Assembly: GCF_000473265.1 (NCBI RefSeq)
Contig: NZ_KI421511.1
Location: 1,477,731 to 1,541,730 of the forward strand
Reading direction: 5' to 3'
Origin: Amycolatopsis thermoflava N1165
Lineage (GTDB): Bacteria; Actinomycetota; Actinomycetes; Mycobacteriales; Pseudonocardiaceae
DNA: 64,000 nucleotides
Both the position numbers and the translations under genes were made by a program. Position 1 is the stretch's first letter; the number at the start of each line of letters is the position of its first letter. The notes below the pieces were generated by a model that worked only from the letters and a program-made list of their open reading frames with translations, searched no databases and was not told the origin of the DNA. Of the stretch, positions 33,667 to 41,269 are shown one piece after another.

Positions 33667-34557
33667 TCACGGCACGAGCAGCCATCGGCCGCGCCGGCCG
33701 CCGCCGGCCACCTTGTCGTAGGCGACGGCGGCGTCGGTCAGCGGCACGCGGCCGGCGACCCGCAACTCCAGCACCCCGGACGCCGCCAGGTCGAGCACAC
33801 GAGCGAGCCGGGCGCCGTCGGGCTGGACGCTCGAGATCGATATCGAGATGTCCCGTTCGGGGCTCGCCGGAGACGCCGAGGGCACGCCGGCGAACGCCCC
33901 GCCGTCGCGGAGCGCGGGCAACGCCGCCCGGTGCAGCACGGCGGCGTCGACCACGGCGTCGAACGACGGGCCCGGCACCTGCGTGACCAGCTCGCGCGCC
34001 CCGGCCCGCAGCACGAAGGCCCGGTCGGTTTCGCGGGCGAGGCCGGTCACGGTCCAGCCGGCGTGGGCGGCCAGCGCGACGGCATACCCGCCGACGCCCC
34101 CGGCGGCGCCGGTCACCAGCAGGCTCCGCCCGTCGGCGGGCCCCAGGCTGTCCACCAGCTCCGCGGCCGTCAGGGCGTTGACCGGCAGGGAGGCGGCGGC
34201 GACCGGATCGAGGCCGTCGGGCAGCCGCGCGGCGGCGGACGCGGGCAGGACAGTCTCCGCGGCGTGCGCGCGGACCGGCGCGGCGAAGTCGGGATGCAGC
34301 GCGGCGACCGGGTCTCCAGCCGCGAAGGCCGTGTCCGTGGTCTCGGTGACCACGCCGGTCAGCGACATACCGAGCCCGACGGTGCCGGTCAACCCGAAGA
34401 TCGCGCGGGCCGGCCCGGCGGCGAGGAGGACGTCGACGGGGTCGACCGAGGCGGCGGTGACCCGGACCCGCAGCTCGCCGGGCGCGAGCGCGGGCAGCGT
34501 GACCTCTTCGGCGGCCGGCGCGGTGGTGCCGGGCCGGGACACGAGTGCGAGAGTCAT
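33667..34557 (-). CDS. quinone oxidoreductase-like MDR dehydrogenase
   Basis: A 296-residue medium-chain dehydrogenase/reductase of the NADPH:quinone type: GELRVRVTAASVDPVDVLLAAG (GroES-like fold), then VTGAAGGVGGYAVALAAHAG as nucleotide-binding loop (about 155). No zinc ligands. ATG 34557 follows AGGAA. It is divergent from an HxlR regulator across a dyad at 34598-34620. Confidence 0.88.
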   Translation of the reverse strand: MTLALVSRPGTTAPAAEEVTLPALAPGELRVRVTAASVDPVDVLLAAGPARAIFGLTGTVGLGMSLTGVVTETTDTAFAAGDPVAALHPDFAAPVRAHAAETVLPASAAARLPDGLDPVAAASLPVNALTAAELVDSLGPADGRSLLVTGAAGGVGGYAVALAAHAGWTVTGLARETDRAFVLRAGARELVTQVPGPSFDAVVDAAVLHRAALPALRDGGAFAGVPSASPASPERDISISISSVQPDGARLARVLDLAASGVLELRVAGRVPLTDAAVAYDKVAGGGRRGRWLLVP

Positions 34558-34597
34558 GGTGTTCCTTCCCTGGTGTGGACAGCACCACCATCGGGGA

Positions 34598-34620
34598 CCT
34601 ACTCTCCGTTGGGAAGTAGG
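34598..34620. promoter_or_regulatory. HxlR operator between MDR and HxlR genes
   Basis: CCTACTCTCC (34598-34607) and GGGAAGTAGG (34611-34620) are inverted copies with two mismatches and a 3-base centre. The dyad lies between the two divergent starts, 41 bases from the oxidoreductase ATG and 35 from the regulator ATG. HxlR proteins usually bind such sites. Confidence 0.65.
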
Positions 34621-34655
34621 CACTGTGAAGTCGGGTAGGCACCCGGAGGTGGGCC

Positions 34656-35033
34656 ATGGAGGTCACCGAGCGGCCCGCGCGGTTCGACGCGTTCGCCGCG
34701 AACTGCCCCAGCCGGCGGCTGCTGGACACGATCGGCGACAAGTGGGCGAGTCTGGTGATCGTGGCGCTCGGGCTGACCGGCCGGATGCGGTACTCCGAGC
34801 TGTCCGCGCGGATCGCCGGGGTGAGCCAGAAGATGCTGACCCAGACGCTGCGCCACCTCGAGCGGGACGGGCTGGTGAGCCGCACGGTGACCCCGTCGGT
34901 GCCGGTGCGGGTCGACTACGAGCTCACGCCGCTGGGCCGGTCGCTGCTCGGCATCATGCGCCACCTCAAGGAGTGGGCCGAGGAACACATGCCCGAGGTG
35001 GACCGGGCGCGCGCGGAGTACGACCGGCGGTGA
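34656..35033 (+). CDS. HxlR-type winged-helix regulator
   Basis: A 125-residue HxlR protein with the conserved Cys in ANCPSRRLLDTIGDKWASLVIVAL and the winged helix MRYSELSARIAGVSQKMLTQTLRHLERDGLVSR. Members sense electrophiles or quinones through that Cys. It is divergent from a quinone oxidoreductase, which fits. Its stop overlaps the next small gene. Confidence 0.92.
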   Translation: MEVTERPARFDAFAANCPSRRLLDTIGDKWASLVIVALGLTGRMRYSELSARIAGVSQKMLTQTLRHLERDGLVSRTVTPSVPVRVDYELTPLGRSLLGIMRHLKEWAEEHMPEVDRARAEYDRR

Positions 35034-35260
35034 CGGCGAAGGACCAGCTCAGCCTGTTCGAGGCGCTGCCGTGGTTCGTCCCGGACGTGCCCGCCCCGTT
35101 CGCGGACGAGCGGCGGGCGCACCTGTTCGCCGACGAGCAGCCGTACCTGGGGTACCGGATCGCGCGGTGTGGTGAGCGGCGCCGCATCTGGACGGCGATC
35201 GAGCACGTGCCCGGTGGTGCGGACGTGCCGCGTTGCGCGGAGTGCCTCGCGGTGTCCTGA
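35030..35260 (+). CDS. small protein coupled to HxlR
   Basis: A 76-residue protein starting at GTG 35030, which overlaps the HxlR TGA. It contains YLGYRIARCGERRRIWTAIEHVPGGADVPRCAECL, with three Cys near the end. No family recognised. Coupling to the regulator supports that it is translated. Confidence 0.6.
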   Translation: MTAKDQLSLFEALPWFVPDVPAPFADERRAHLFADEQPYLGYRIARCGERRRIWTAIEHVPGGADVPRCAECLAVS

Positions 35261-35292
35261 TCGTCCGTCCACTGCGGACTAGGGTGCCGGGT

Positions 35293-36006
35293 GTGGCTGG
35301 AACGGCGGTCGAAGCGATCAACCAGGTGACGCGCTACCTGGATCTGGCGGGCGTGTTCGCCTGCGCGATCCTCGGCGGTGCGATCGCCCGCAGCGAGCGG
35401 CTGGACCTGTTCGGGTTCCTCGTGGTGGGCAGCGTGTCCGGGCTGGGCGGCGGGGTCATCCGGGACACGCTGCTGCAGCACGGCACACCGGTCGCGCTGA
35501 CCGATTACGCCTACCTGCCGACCGCGCTGGCCGGCGCGCTGCTGTCGTTCGTGATCTCGATCAGCGAGAACGCGTGGGACAAGTTGTTCACGGCGCTGGA
35601 CGCGGCGGTGATCGGGTTCTGGGCGGTCACCGGGGCGCAGAAGACGCTGGCCGCCGGGCTGGGCTGGCTGCCGGCGATCCTGCTGGGCACGACGACCGCG
35701 GTCGGCGGCGGCGCGCTGCGTGACATCATGCTCCGGCGCGTGCCGGCGGTGTTCGGCGGCAACGCGCTGTACGGCACGGTGGCGGCGGCGGTCGCGGCCA
35801 CGATGGTCGTGTGCCACTACCTGGGCGCCCCGCTGGTGGGCGTCGTGGCCGGGGTGGTGGGCGCGCTGCTGTTCCGGCTGGCGGCGGTGAAGTTCGGGTG
35901 GAACCTGCCCAACGGGCTGGAGTGGCAGCCGCACTCCCGGCTGGCGAGCGCGTGGCGCACCCGCCGGGTGCGGCGCAACCCGCCGGAGGATCAGCAGGGC
36001 CGGTAG
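35293..36006 (+). CDS. TRIC-type (UPF0126/YadS) cation channel family protein
   Basis: A 237-residue membrane protein with about seven spans. The repeated GGGxxRD motif appears twice (GLGGGVIRDTLL and AVGGGALRDIML), which marks the internal duplication of the trimeric intracellular cation channel fold. GTG 35293 is chosen by the length of the first span. The 3' end overlaps the XRE regulator gene by 16 bases. Confidence 0.88.
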   Translation: MAGTAVEAINQVTRYLDLAGVFACAILGGAIARSERLDLFGFLVVGSVSGLGGGVIRDTLLQHGTPVALTDYAYLPTALAGALLSFVISISENAWDKLFTALDAAVIGFWAVTGAQKTLAAGLGWLPAILLGTTTAVGGGALRDIMLRRVPAVFGGNALYGTVAAAVAATMVVCHYLGAPLVGVVAGVVGALLFRLAAVKFGWNLPNGLEWQPHSRLASAWRTRRVRRNPPEDQQGR

Positions 36007-36575
36007 CGGGCCCGGATGTGGAAGCGCTCGCCCTGCGGACCGAGGATGCTCAGGAACTCGGCCGGGTGGCCATCGGCGTTGCCGAACCAGTGCGGCAGGT
36101 GGGTGTCGAACTCGGCGACCTCCCCGGCGGACAGGACCAGGTCCTGCTCGCCGAGCACGAGGCGGAGCCGTCCGTTGAGGACGTAGAGCCAGTGGTAGCC
36201 CTCGTGCGAGCGGGGATCGGGCTCGAGGTCGGACGGCCCGGCGGGCAGGATGTGCTTGACGGCCTGCAGTCCGCCGGGTTTGCGGGTGAGCGGGATGACG
36301 GTCATGCCGTGGTGGGTCCTGGGCCGCGGGTAGACGCGCGGGTCGCCGGTGGCCGGCGCGCCAACCAGGTCGTCGAGCGCCACCTGGTAGGCCTTGGCCA
36401 GGGGCAGCAGCAGTTTCAGGCCGGGGGTGCGCTGCCCGGATTCCAGGCGGGACAGCGTGCTGACCGGAATGCCGGTGGCCTGCGACAGGGCGGTCAGGGT
36501 GGTGCCGCGGCGCCGGCGCAGCTCACGCAGCCGCGGCCCGACGGCGCCGAGCACGGCGTCGAACTCGTCGCTCAT
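35991..36575 (-). CDS. XRE-family regulator with C-terminal cupin
   Basis: A 194-residue protein. The helix-turn-helix (LRELRRRRGTTLTALSQATGIPVSTLSRLESGQRTP, about 15-50) is followed by a cupin (about 115-190: GYHWLYVLNGRLRLVLGEQDLVLSAGEVAEFDTHLPHWFGN). This is the PuuR/SutR-like type that senses small molecules. ATG 36575 is followed upstream by a perfect dyad at 36596-36612. Confidence 0.9.
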   Translation of the reverse strand: MSDEFDAVLGAVGPRLRELRRRRGTTLTALSQATGIPVSTLSRLESGQRTPGLKLLLPLAKAYQVALDDLVGAPATGDPRVYPRPRTHHGMTVIPLTRKPGGLQAVKHILPAGPSDLEPDPRSHEGYHWLYVLNGRLRLVLGEQDLVLSAGEVAEFDTHLPHWFGNADGHPAEFLSILGPQGERFHIRARYRPC

Positions 36576-36595
36576 GCCCCCACTGTGCTCCCGCT

Positions 36596-36612
36596 TTTGC
36601 GGATTCCGCAAA
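36596..36612. promoter_or_regulatory. perfect palindrome, probable XRE operator
   Basis: TTTGCGG-ATT-CCGCAAA, 7-base perfect arms with a 3-base centre. It lies 21 bases upstream of the XRE ATG and 41 bases upstream of the methyltransferase ATG. It probably serves autoregulation and control of the divergent gene. Confidence 0.75.
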
Positions 36613-36653
36613 GAATTTTGTCAATCCGGCGAGTTGCCGGGCACGGTGGGGGC

Positions 36654-37223
36654 ATGGACTGGGACGAGATGTACCGCGGCCGCGAGCGGGTGTTCAGCGG
36701 CGAACCCAACGAGGTGCTGGTCACGGAAGTGGCCGATCTGGCGCCGGGGCAGGCGCTGGACGTGGGGTGCGGGGAAGGGGCCGACGCGTTGTGGCTGGCG
36801 CGGCGGGGCTGGCACGTCACGGCGATCGACGTCTCCCGCGTGGCGCTGGAACGGGCGGCCGCCGCCGACGACACCGGACGCGTGGCGTGGATGCACGCGG
36901 ACCTGACGGCGATGGCACCGCCGGCGGGCTGCTTCGACCTGGTGTCGGCGCACTACGTCCCGCTGCGCAGGGCGGAACCCGGTGTGCTGCGCGGTCTGCT
37001 CGCCGCGGTCGCGCCGGGCGGCACGTTGCTGGTGGCGAGCCACGACCCCGCGGAGCTGACGCCACGCGAGGGTTTCGACCCGGCCGACTACTACCACCCG
37101 GCCGACGTCGCGGCGCTCCTCGGTCCGGAGTGGACGGTGGTGGCCGACGAGATCCGGCCGCGCGCCCGGCCCGCCCGGTACACGCGGGACACCGTGCTGC
37201 GGGCGCGGCGGGTCACAGGTTGA
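36654..37223 (+). CDS. class I SAM-dependent methyltransferase
   Basis: A 189-residue protein opening MDWDEMYRGRERVFSGEPNEVLV and the SAM motif LDVGCGEGADALWLARRGWHVTAIDVS (about 33-60); LVSAHYVPL and LRGLLAAVAPGGTLLVASHDP follow. The pattern resembles TehB-like or tellurite/thiopurine methyltransferases. It is divergent from the XRE-cupin regulator. Its end overlaps the dihydrodipicolinate-synthase-like gene by 11 bases. Confidence 0.9.
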   Translation: MDWDEMYRGRERVFSGEPNEVLVTEVADLAPGQALDVGCGEGADALWLARRGWHVTAIDVSRVALERAAAADDTGRVAWMHADLTAMAPPAGCFDLVSAHYVPLRRAEPGVLRGLLAAVAPGGTLLVASHDPAELTPREGFDPADYYHPADVAALLGPEWTVVADEIRPRARPARYTRDTVLRARRVTG

Positions 37224-38064
37224 GCTGCCGCAGGGTGTCGATCACCTCGCGGCGCGCGGCACCGTCGAGTTCGCGGAGCGGGCGGGGCAGGACGCGTTCG
37301 CCGGTCAGGCCCAGGTGGGTGGCCGCGGCGGCGACGACCCGGATGCTGCCGTGGCGGGCGAACAGGTCCCACAGCGGCCGCAGGCGCTCGGACTCGGCCG
37401 TGTCGCGCATGACGGCCCGCGCGGTGTCGGGGAACAGGCCGCCCAGGACCGAGTACCAGACGTCGCAGCCGGCGGCCAGCCCCTCGGCCGCGACGGCGTC
37501 GCCGCTGATGCCGATCGTGACGGTGTCCGGGATGCGGGCGCGCAGGGCGTCCACGCGGGCCTTGGCGTCGGCGGGCACGCCGGGGATCTTGATGGAGCCG
37601 ACGTTCGGCAGCGCGGCGATGCGGCCGTGCAGTTCGTCGCTGAACTGGAAGTGCGTGGTGCGCGGGTTGTCGTAGACGCACAGCGGCAGCGACAGTTCGC
37701 GGGTCACGTCTTCGTAGAGCCCGAACACTTCGTCGTCGGTGAGGGGCTGGTAGCTGACCGGGGCGAGCAGCACCGCGGCCGCGCCCGCGTTCTGGGCGTC
37801 CTCGGCCAGCGCGAGGACCTCGCTGGTGGCCGTGTCGCCGATGCCGACCAGCACCGGGGTGCCCGCCGCCGCGTCGACGGCGATCTTCGCCGCTTCGGCG
37901 CGTTGTTCGCGGGTCAGGTACGGGTACGAGCCGGTGGAGCCCAGCGCGCCGATCGACTCGACCCCGGCCGCGGCGAGCCGGGAGACAAGCCGCGCGTAGG
38001 CGGTGGTGTCGATGCCGGATCCGGTGACCGGGGTGAGCGGGAAGGCGGACAGGCCGGTGAACAT
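37213..38064 (-). CDS. dihydrodipicolinate synthase/N-acetylneuraminate lyase family aldolase
   Basis: A 283-residue class I aldolase fold. LGSTGSYPYLTREQR near the start, LCVYDNP (Tyr) at about 128-134 and the Schiff-base Lys in VGSIKIPG (about 158) are in place. The GSTG segment with an unusual SYPYL loop argues against a housekeeping DapA. It may act on a keto-sugar acid. The 48-residue gene directly upstream is probably in the same transcript. Confidence 0.88.
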   Translation of the reverse strand: MFTGLSAFPLTPVTGSGIDTTAYARLVSRLAAAGVESIGALGSTGSYPYLTREQRAEAAKIAVDAAAGTPVLVGIGDTATSEVLALAEDAQNAGAAAVLLAPVSYQPLTDDEVFGLYEDVTRELSLPLCVYDNPRTTHFQFSDELHGRIAALPNVGSIKIPGVPADAKARVDALRARIPDTVTIGISGDAVAAEGLAAGCDVWYSVLGGLFPDTARAVMRDTAESERLRPLWDLFARHGSIRVVAAAATHLGLTGERVLPRPLRELDGAARREVIDTLRQLNL

Positions 38065-38075
38065 GCGTCGTCCTT

Positions 38076-38222
38076 TCAGGGGCGGGTGGCGGTGAAGATC
38101 GCGTGCCCCGGCATGCCGTCGAGCAGGTCGCAGACGGTCGTGATCTCCTCGCGCCGGTGCGAGACGAACGCGTTGCCGTAGGTGGTGAACAACTCGGTGT
38201 CGGAGGGCCGCCAGGCGGGCAT
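38076..38222 (-). CDS. small 48-residue protein upstream of the aldolase gene
   Basis: ATG 38222 follows AGGGTGAGG at proper distance and the frame ends 11 bases before the aldolase start. The product (MPAWRPSDTELFTTYGNAFV, then SHRREEITTVCDLLDGMPGH and a short end) is hydrophilic with one Cys and shows no family I know. Strong ribosome site and operon position support it. Confidence 0.55.
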   Translation of the reverse strand: MPAWRPSDTELFTTYGNAFVSHRREEITTVCDLLDGMPGHAIFTATRP

Positions 38223-38263
38223 GGTCCTCACCCTAGCCAGCGGGGCGAACCCTTTTTCCGAGT

Positions 38264-39139
38264 TCACAGCGCCGCGCGGGCGCGGTCGAGGAACACTCGC
38301 GCCGCGGGGCTGGCCGGGCCGGCAGCACGCCACGCGAGGGCCAGGCAGCCCCGCAGCGGCGGGTCGGTGATCGGGATCGGGTGCAGGTCGGGGCGTGCGG
38401 TGGCCACCGAGTCCGGCAGGATCGCCACGCCCAGCCCGCGGGCGGCGAGGTCGGCCAGGACCGTGGGGTGACCGGCCTCGAACCCGATCCGCGGGGTGAT
38501 GCCGCGCGCGGCGCAGGCTTCGTCCAGGCGTGCGCGCAGGCCGGTGCCCGCGGGCAGGCTGATGAGCGGCCGCTCCCGCAGGTCCGCGAGCGGGACCTCG
38601 GCCCGCCCGGCCCACTCGTCGTCCAGGCCGACGGCGGCGGTGATGGCCTGGTCGGTGAGGACGAGGACGTCCAGGCCGGGTGGGCGTTCGTCGGTGGCGA
38701 GGCTGATGATCGCCACGTCGAGGCGGCCGTCCCGGATGCCGGCGGCCAGCTCGCCGGAGCGGCCTTCGACGAGCGTGATCTCCACGCCGGGGTGGTCTTC
38801 GTGGAAGCTCGCGAGCAGGCCGGGCACGTCGAAGTTGTGCGAGGTGACCATGCCGAACGCGACCCTGCCCCGGACGAGGCCGCGGAACTCGTCGGCGACC
38901 AGCCGCGCCCCGGCGACGGCGGCCAGCGCCGCGCGCGCGTAGGGGAGGACCGCGGCGCCGACCTCGGTGAGCCGGACCGTGCGCCCCGACCGGTCCAGCA
39001 GCTCGTGCCCCAGCTCCCGCTCCAACCGCCTGACCTGCGCCGACACGCCGGGCTGGGCGACGTGCACGCGTTCGGCGGCGCGGGTGAAGTTGCCCTCCTC
39101 GGCGACCGTCACGAAGTACTCGAGCTGGCGCAGTTCCAT
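38264..39139 (-). CDS. LysR-type regulator
   Basis: A 291-residue LysR protein. MELRQLEYFVTVAEEGNFTRAAERVHVAQPGVSAQVRRLERELG is the classic helix-turn-helix (1-60), followed by a substrate-binding domain (about 90-290). It precedes the small-protein/aldolase pair on the same strand and is divergent from a SnoaL-like gene 88 bases away; either may be its target. Confidence 0.92.
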   Translation of the reverse strand: MELRQLEYFVTVAEEGNFTRAAERVHVAQPGVSAQVRRLERELGHELLDRSGRTVRLTEVGAAVLPYARAALAAVAGARLVADEFRGLVRGRVAFGMVTSHNFDVPGLLASFHEDHPGVEITLVEGRSGELAAGIRDGRLDVAIISLATDERPPGLDVLVLTDQAITAAVGLDDEWAGRAEVPLADLRERPLISLPAGTGLRARLDEACAARGITPRIGFEAGHPTVLADLAARGLGVAILPDSVATARPDLHPIPITDPPLRGCLALAWRAAGPASPAARVFLDRARAAL

Positions 39140-39227
39140 AAGCGTTGATTCTAGTTGCGAGACCTACCAGCTCTTGGACTTCTGGTCGAGCTGGGGACAG
39201 GCTGGGGTCAGAGGAAAGGAGCGACAA

Positions 39228-39584
39228 GTGATCGACAAGGCCAGGACACCCGAGGACCTCGCCGTGATGTTCGTGGAGCGGGCCAACGCCCGGGACGCGA
39301 AAGCGCTGTCCGAGCTGTACGCGGAGGACGCGGTGCTCGCGTTCCCGCCCGGGTCGCAGACGGTCGGCCGGGACGCGATCCGCGAGGTGCTGGAGCGGCT
39401 GGTGGAACAGGGCGGCGAGTTCCAGGTCGAGGAGCCGATGCCGACGGTCTACTACGGCGACCTGGCGTTGTGCTCGACCCGGCCCGCCGACAACACCGGG
39501 GGACGGGTGCAGGTCGCGCGGCGGCAGCCGGACGGCACCTGGCTGCGGGTCATCGACCGGCCGGAGATCCGCCGCCCGGAGTGA
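39228..39584 (+). CDS. SnoaL-like/DUF4440-type small protein
   Basis: A 118-residue protein with the nuclear-transport-factor-2 fold pattern: FVERANARDAKALSELYAEDAVLAFPPG, then TVGRDAIREVLERLV. The GTG at 39228 follows GAGGAAAGGAG. Members include isomerases and ligand binders; no catalytic call is made. Its last 35 bases overlap the convergent MarR gene. Divergent from LysR. Confidence 0.85.
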   Translation: MIDKARTPEDLAVMFVERANARDAKALSELYAEDAVLAFPPGSQTVGRDAIREVLERLVEQGGEFQVEEPMPTVYYGDLALCSTRPADNTGGRVQVARRQPDGTWLRVIDRPEIRRPE

Positions 39585-40002
39585 GGTTGTCCGCGCAGCG
39601 GGCGAGCAGCTCGGCCAGGCGCCGCCGGTCGCCGTCGCCGAGCCCGGCGAGCATCCGGTCCTCGACGCCGGCGACCGCGGCCTCGGCGTCGGCCAGCCGG
39701 GCGCGCCCGGTGTCGCTCAGGCGCACGGGACGCACCCGGCCGGAGCCGCCTTCGCCCACGGTGACCAGGCCGGCGCGGCGTAGCCCGGCGAGCACCTCGC
39801 CGAGCGACTGCCGGGTGACGAAGCACAGCCGCGCGAGCTCGGCGGAGGAGACCTCCGGGTGGTCGGCCAGCTGGCGCAGCACCGCGTACTGGGCCATCGA
39901 CAGTCCGGCCGCGCGCAGGCGCTCGTCGCCGGCCTGGCGGAACAGCTGCTGGACCCGCTTGACGAGGTAGCCGGGCCGGGTGGTGACGTCCCCTTGACTC
40001 AT
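39550..40002 (-). CDS. MarR-family regulator
   Basis: A 150-residue MarR protein with the winged helix VSSAELARLCFVTRQSLGEVLAGLRRAGLVTVGEGGSGR (about 50-90). ATG 40002 lies inside a 37-base inverted repeat (40002-40038), so the protein most likely represses its own gene and the divergent monooxygenase. Confidence 0.92.
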   Translation of the reverse strand: MSQGDVTTRPGYLVKRVQQLFRQAGDERLRAAGLSMAQYAVLRQLADHPEVSSAELARLCFVTRQSLGEVLAGLRRAGLVTVGEGGSGRVRPVRLSDTGRARLADAEAAVAGVEDRMLAGLGDGDRRRLAELLARCADNLTPGGGSPAGR

Positions 40003-40038
40003 GTCAGGTACCTTACACATGATGTAAGGGTCCTGACA
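40002..40038. promoter_or_regulatory. 37-base MarR operator
   Basis: TGTCAGGTACCTTACA (40002-40017) and TGTAAGGGTCCTGACA (40023-40038) are inverted copies with two mismatches and a 5-base centre. Each arm is itself a smaller dyad. It overlaps the MarR start codon and lies 14 bases upstream of the divergent start. Confidence 0.85.
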
Positions 40039-40051
40039 TAAGGAGGAAGCC

Positions 40052-40378
40052 ATGCCCGTCTCCACCATCGACGCCACCGCCGGGGTCACCACGCTGATCA
40101 ACCAGTTCACCGTGGCGCCCGAGCGCCAGCAGGAGCTCATCGACGTGCTCGACCAGGCGACCGAGCAGGTCATGCGGCACCAGCCGGGGTTCATCGCGGC
40201 CAACATCCACGCCGGCCTCGACGGCACCCACGTCGCCAACTACGCGCAGTGGGAGAGCGAGGAGGCGTTCCGCGCGATGCTCGCCAACCCGGAGTGCCAG
40301 GAGCACATGCGCGCGGCCGCGCAGATCAGCTCGTTCGAGCCGGTGCTGTACCGCGTCGCCTCCGTGCACCACCGCTGA
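40052..40378 (+). CDS. antibiotic biosynthesis monooxygenase (ABM) domain protein
   Basis: A 108-residue single-domain ABM protein: VTTLINQFTVAPERQQELIDVLDQATEQVMRHQPGFIAANIHAGLDGTHVANYAQWESEEAF. ATG follows AGGAGG by 8 bases. Such proteins are heme- or cofactor-free quinone or polyketide monooxygenases and are often induced by quinones, which fits MarR control. Confidence 0.9.
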   Translation: MPVSTIDATAGVTTLINQFTVAPERQQELIDVLDQATEQVMRHQPGFIAANIHAGLDGTHVANYAQWESEEAFRAMLANPECQEHMRAAAQISSFEPVLYRVASVHHR

Positions 40379-40392
40379 GGCGGCGCGGTACG

Positions 40393-40470
40393 GTGATCAC
40401 ACGACCGATCGAGGAGGTGAGACCCGTTTCCGTTCCAGCAACCCGGGTGCTCCCCTCCGGCGACGAGTGA
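40393..40470 (+). CDS. possible 25-residue leader peptide
   Basis: GTG 40393 begins a short frame (VITRPIEEVRPVSVPATRVL then PSGDE) ending at 40470, 34 bases before the next gene. There is a GAGGAGGTGAG inside it that could be a ribosome site for some other start. No homologue is known to me; included as a low-confidence call. Confidence 0.2.
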   Translation: MITRPIEEVRPVSVPATRVLPSGDE

Positions 40471-40504
40471 GTCGCGGGCGCCCGTTCCCGGAAAGGCGCT
40501 TGTC

Positions 40505-41269
40505 GTGTCCGTCGATGTCGAAACCGTTCTCGTAAGCCGTCTGCGGGCGGCCGGCTGTGTGTTCGCCGAGGATGAAGCCCGGCTGCTGCTGGAGGCCGCC
40601 TCCGGTCCCGAGCTGGACGCCCTGACCGCCCGGCGGGTCGCCGGCGAGCCGCTCGAGCAGGTCCTCGGCTGGGCCGGGTTCCGCGGCCTGCGCATCCACG
40701 TCGAGCCGGGCGTGTTCGTGCCCCGGCGCCGCACCGAGCTGCTCGTCGAGGAGGCGGCGCGGCTGGCCCCGCCGCGGCCGGTGGCGGTGGATCTGTGCTG
40801 TGGTTCGGGCGCGCTGGGTGCCGCGCTGGCCGCGGAGCTCGACCTCGCCGAGCTGCACGCCGCCGACCTCGACCCGGCGGCGGTGCGGTGCGCGCGCCGC
40901 AACGTGCCGGGCGAGGTCCACGAGGGCGATCTGTACGAGGCGTTGCCCGCCGGGCTGCGCGGGCGCGTGGACCTGCTGGTGGTCAACGTGCCGTACGTGC
41001 CCACCGACGCGGTCGCGCTGATGCCGCCGGAAGCCCGTCTGCACGAACCGCAGCTCGCCCTCGACGGCGGCGCGGACGGGCTGGACATCGCGCGCCGTGT
41101 GGTCGCCGGTGCGCCGGACTGGCTCGCCCCCGGCGGTCACCTGCTGATCGAGACCAGCGAACGGCAGGCCCCCGCGCTCGTGCGGGCGGCCAGCGGCGCC
41201 GGGCTGACGGCGCGAACCGTGACGTCGGAGGAGCTGGACGCGACCGCGCTCGTGGCCCGCCGTGCCTGA
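40505..41269 (+). CDS. HemK/PrmC-like putative protein-glutamine methyltransferase
   Basis: A 254-residue protein with a HemK-type helical N-terminus (VAGEPLEQVLGWAGFRGLRIHVEPGVFVPRRRTELLVEEA) and SAM motif VAVDLCCGSGALGAALA (about 98-114). The catalytic NPPY is NVPY (VVNVPYVPTDAV), as in the divergent actinobacterial paralogue family rather than true PrmC. It overlaps the AraC gene by 8 bases. Target protein unknown. Confidence 0.85.
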   Translation: MSVDVETVLVSRLRAAGCVFAEDEARLLLEAASGPELDALTARRVAGEPLEQVLGWAGFRGLRIHVEPGVFVPRRRTELLVEEAARLAPPRPVAVDLCCGSGALGAALAAELDLAELHAADLDPAAVRCARRNVPGEVHEGDLYEALPAGLRGRVDLLVVNVPYVPTDAVALMPPEARLHEPQLALDGGADGLDIARRVVAGAPDWLAPGGHLLIETSERQAPALVRAASGAGLTARTVTSEELDATALVARRA

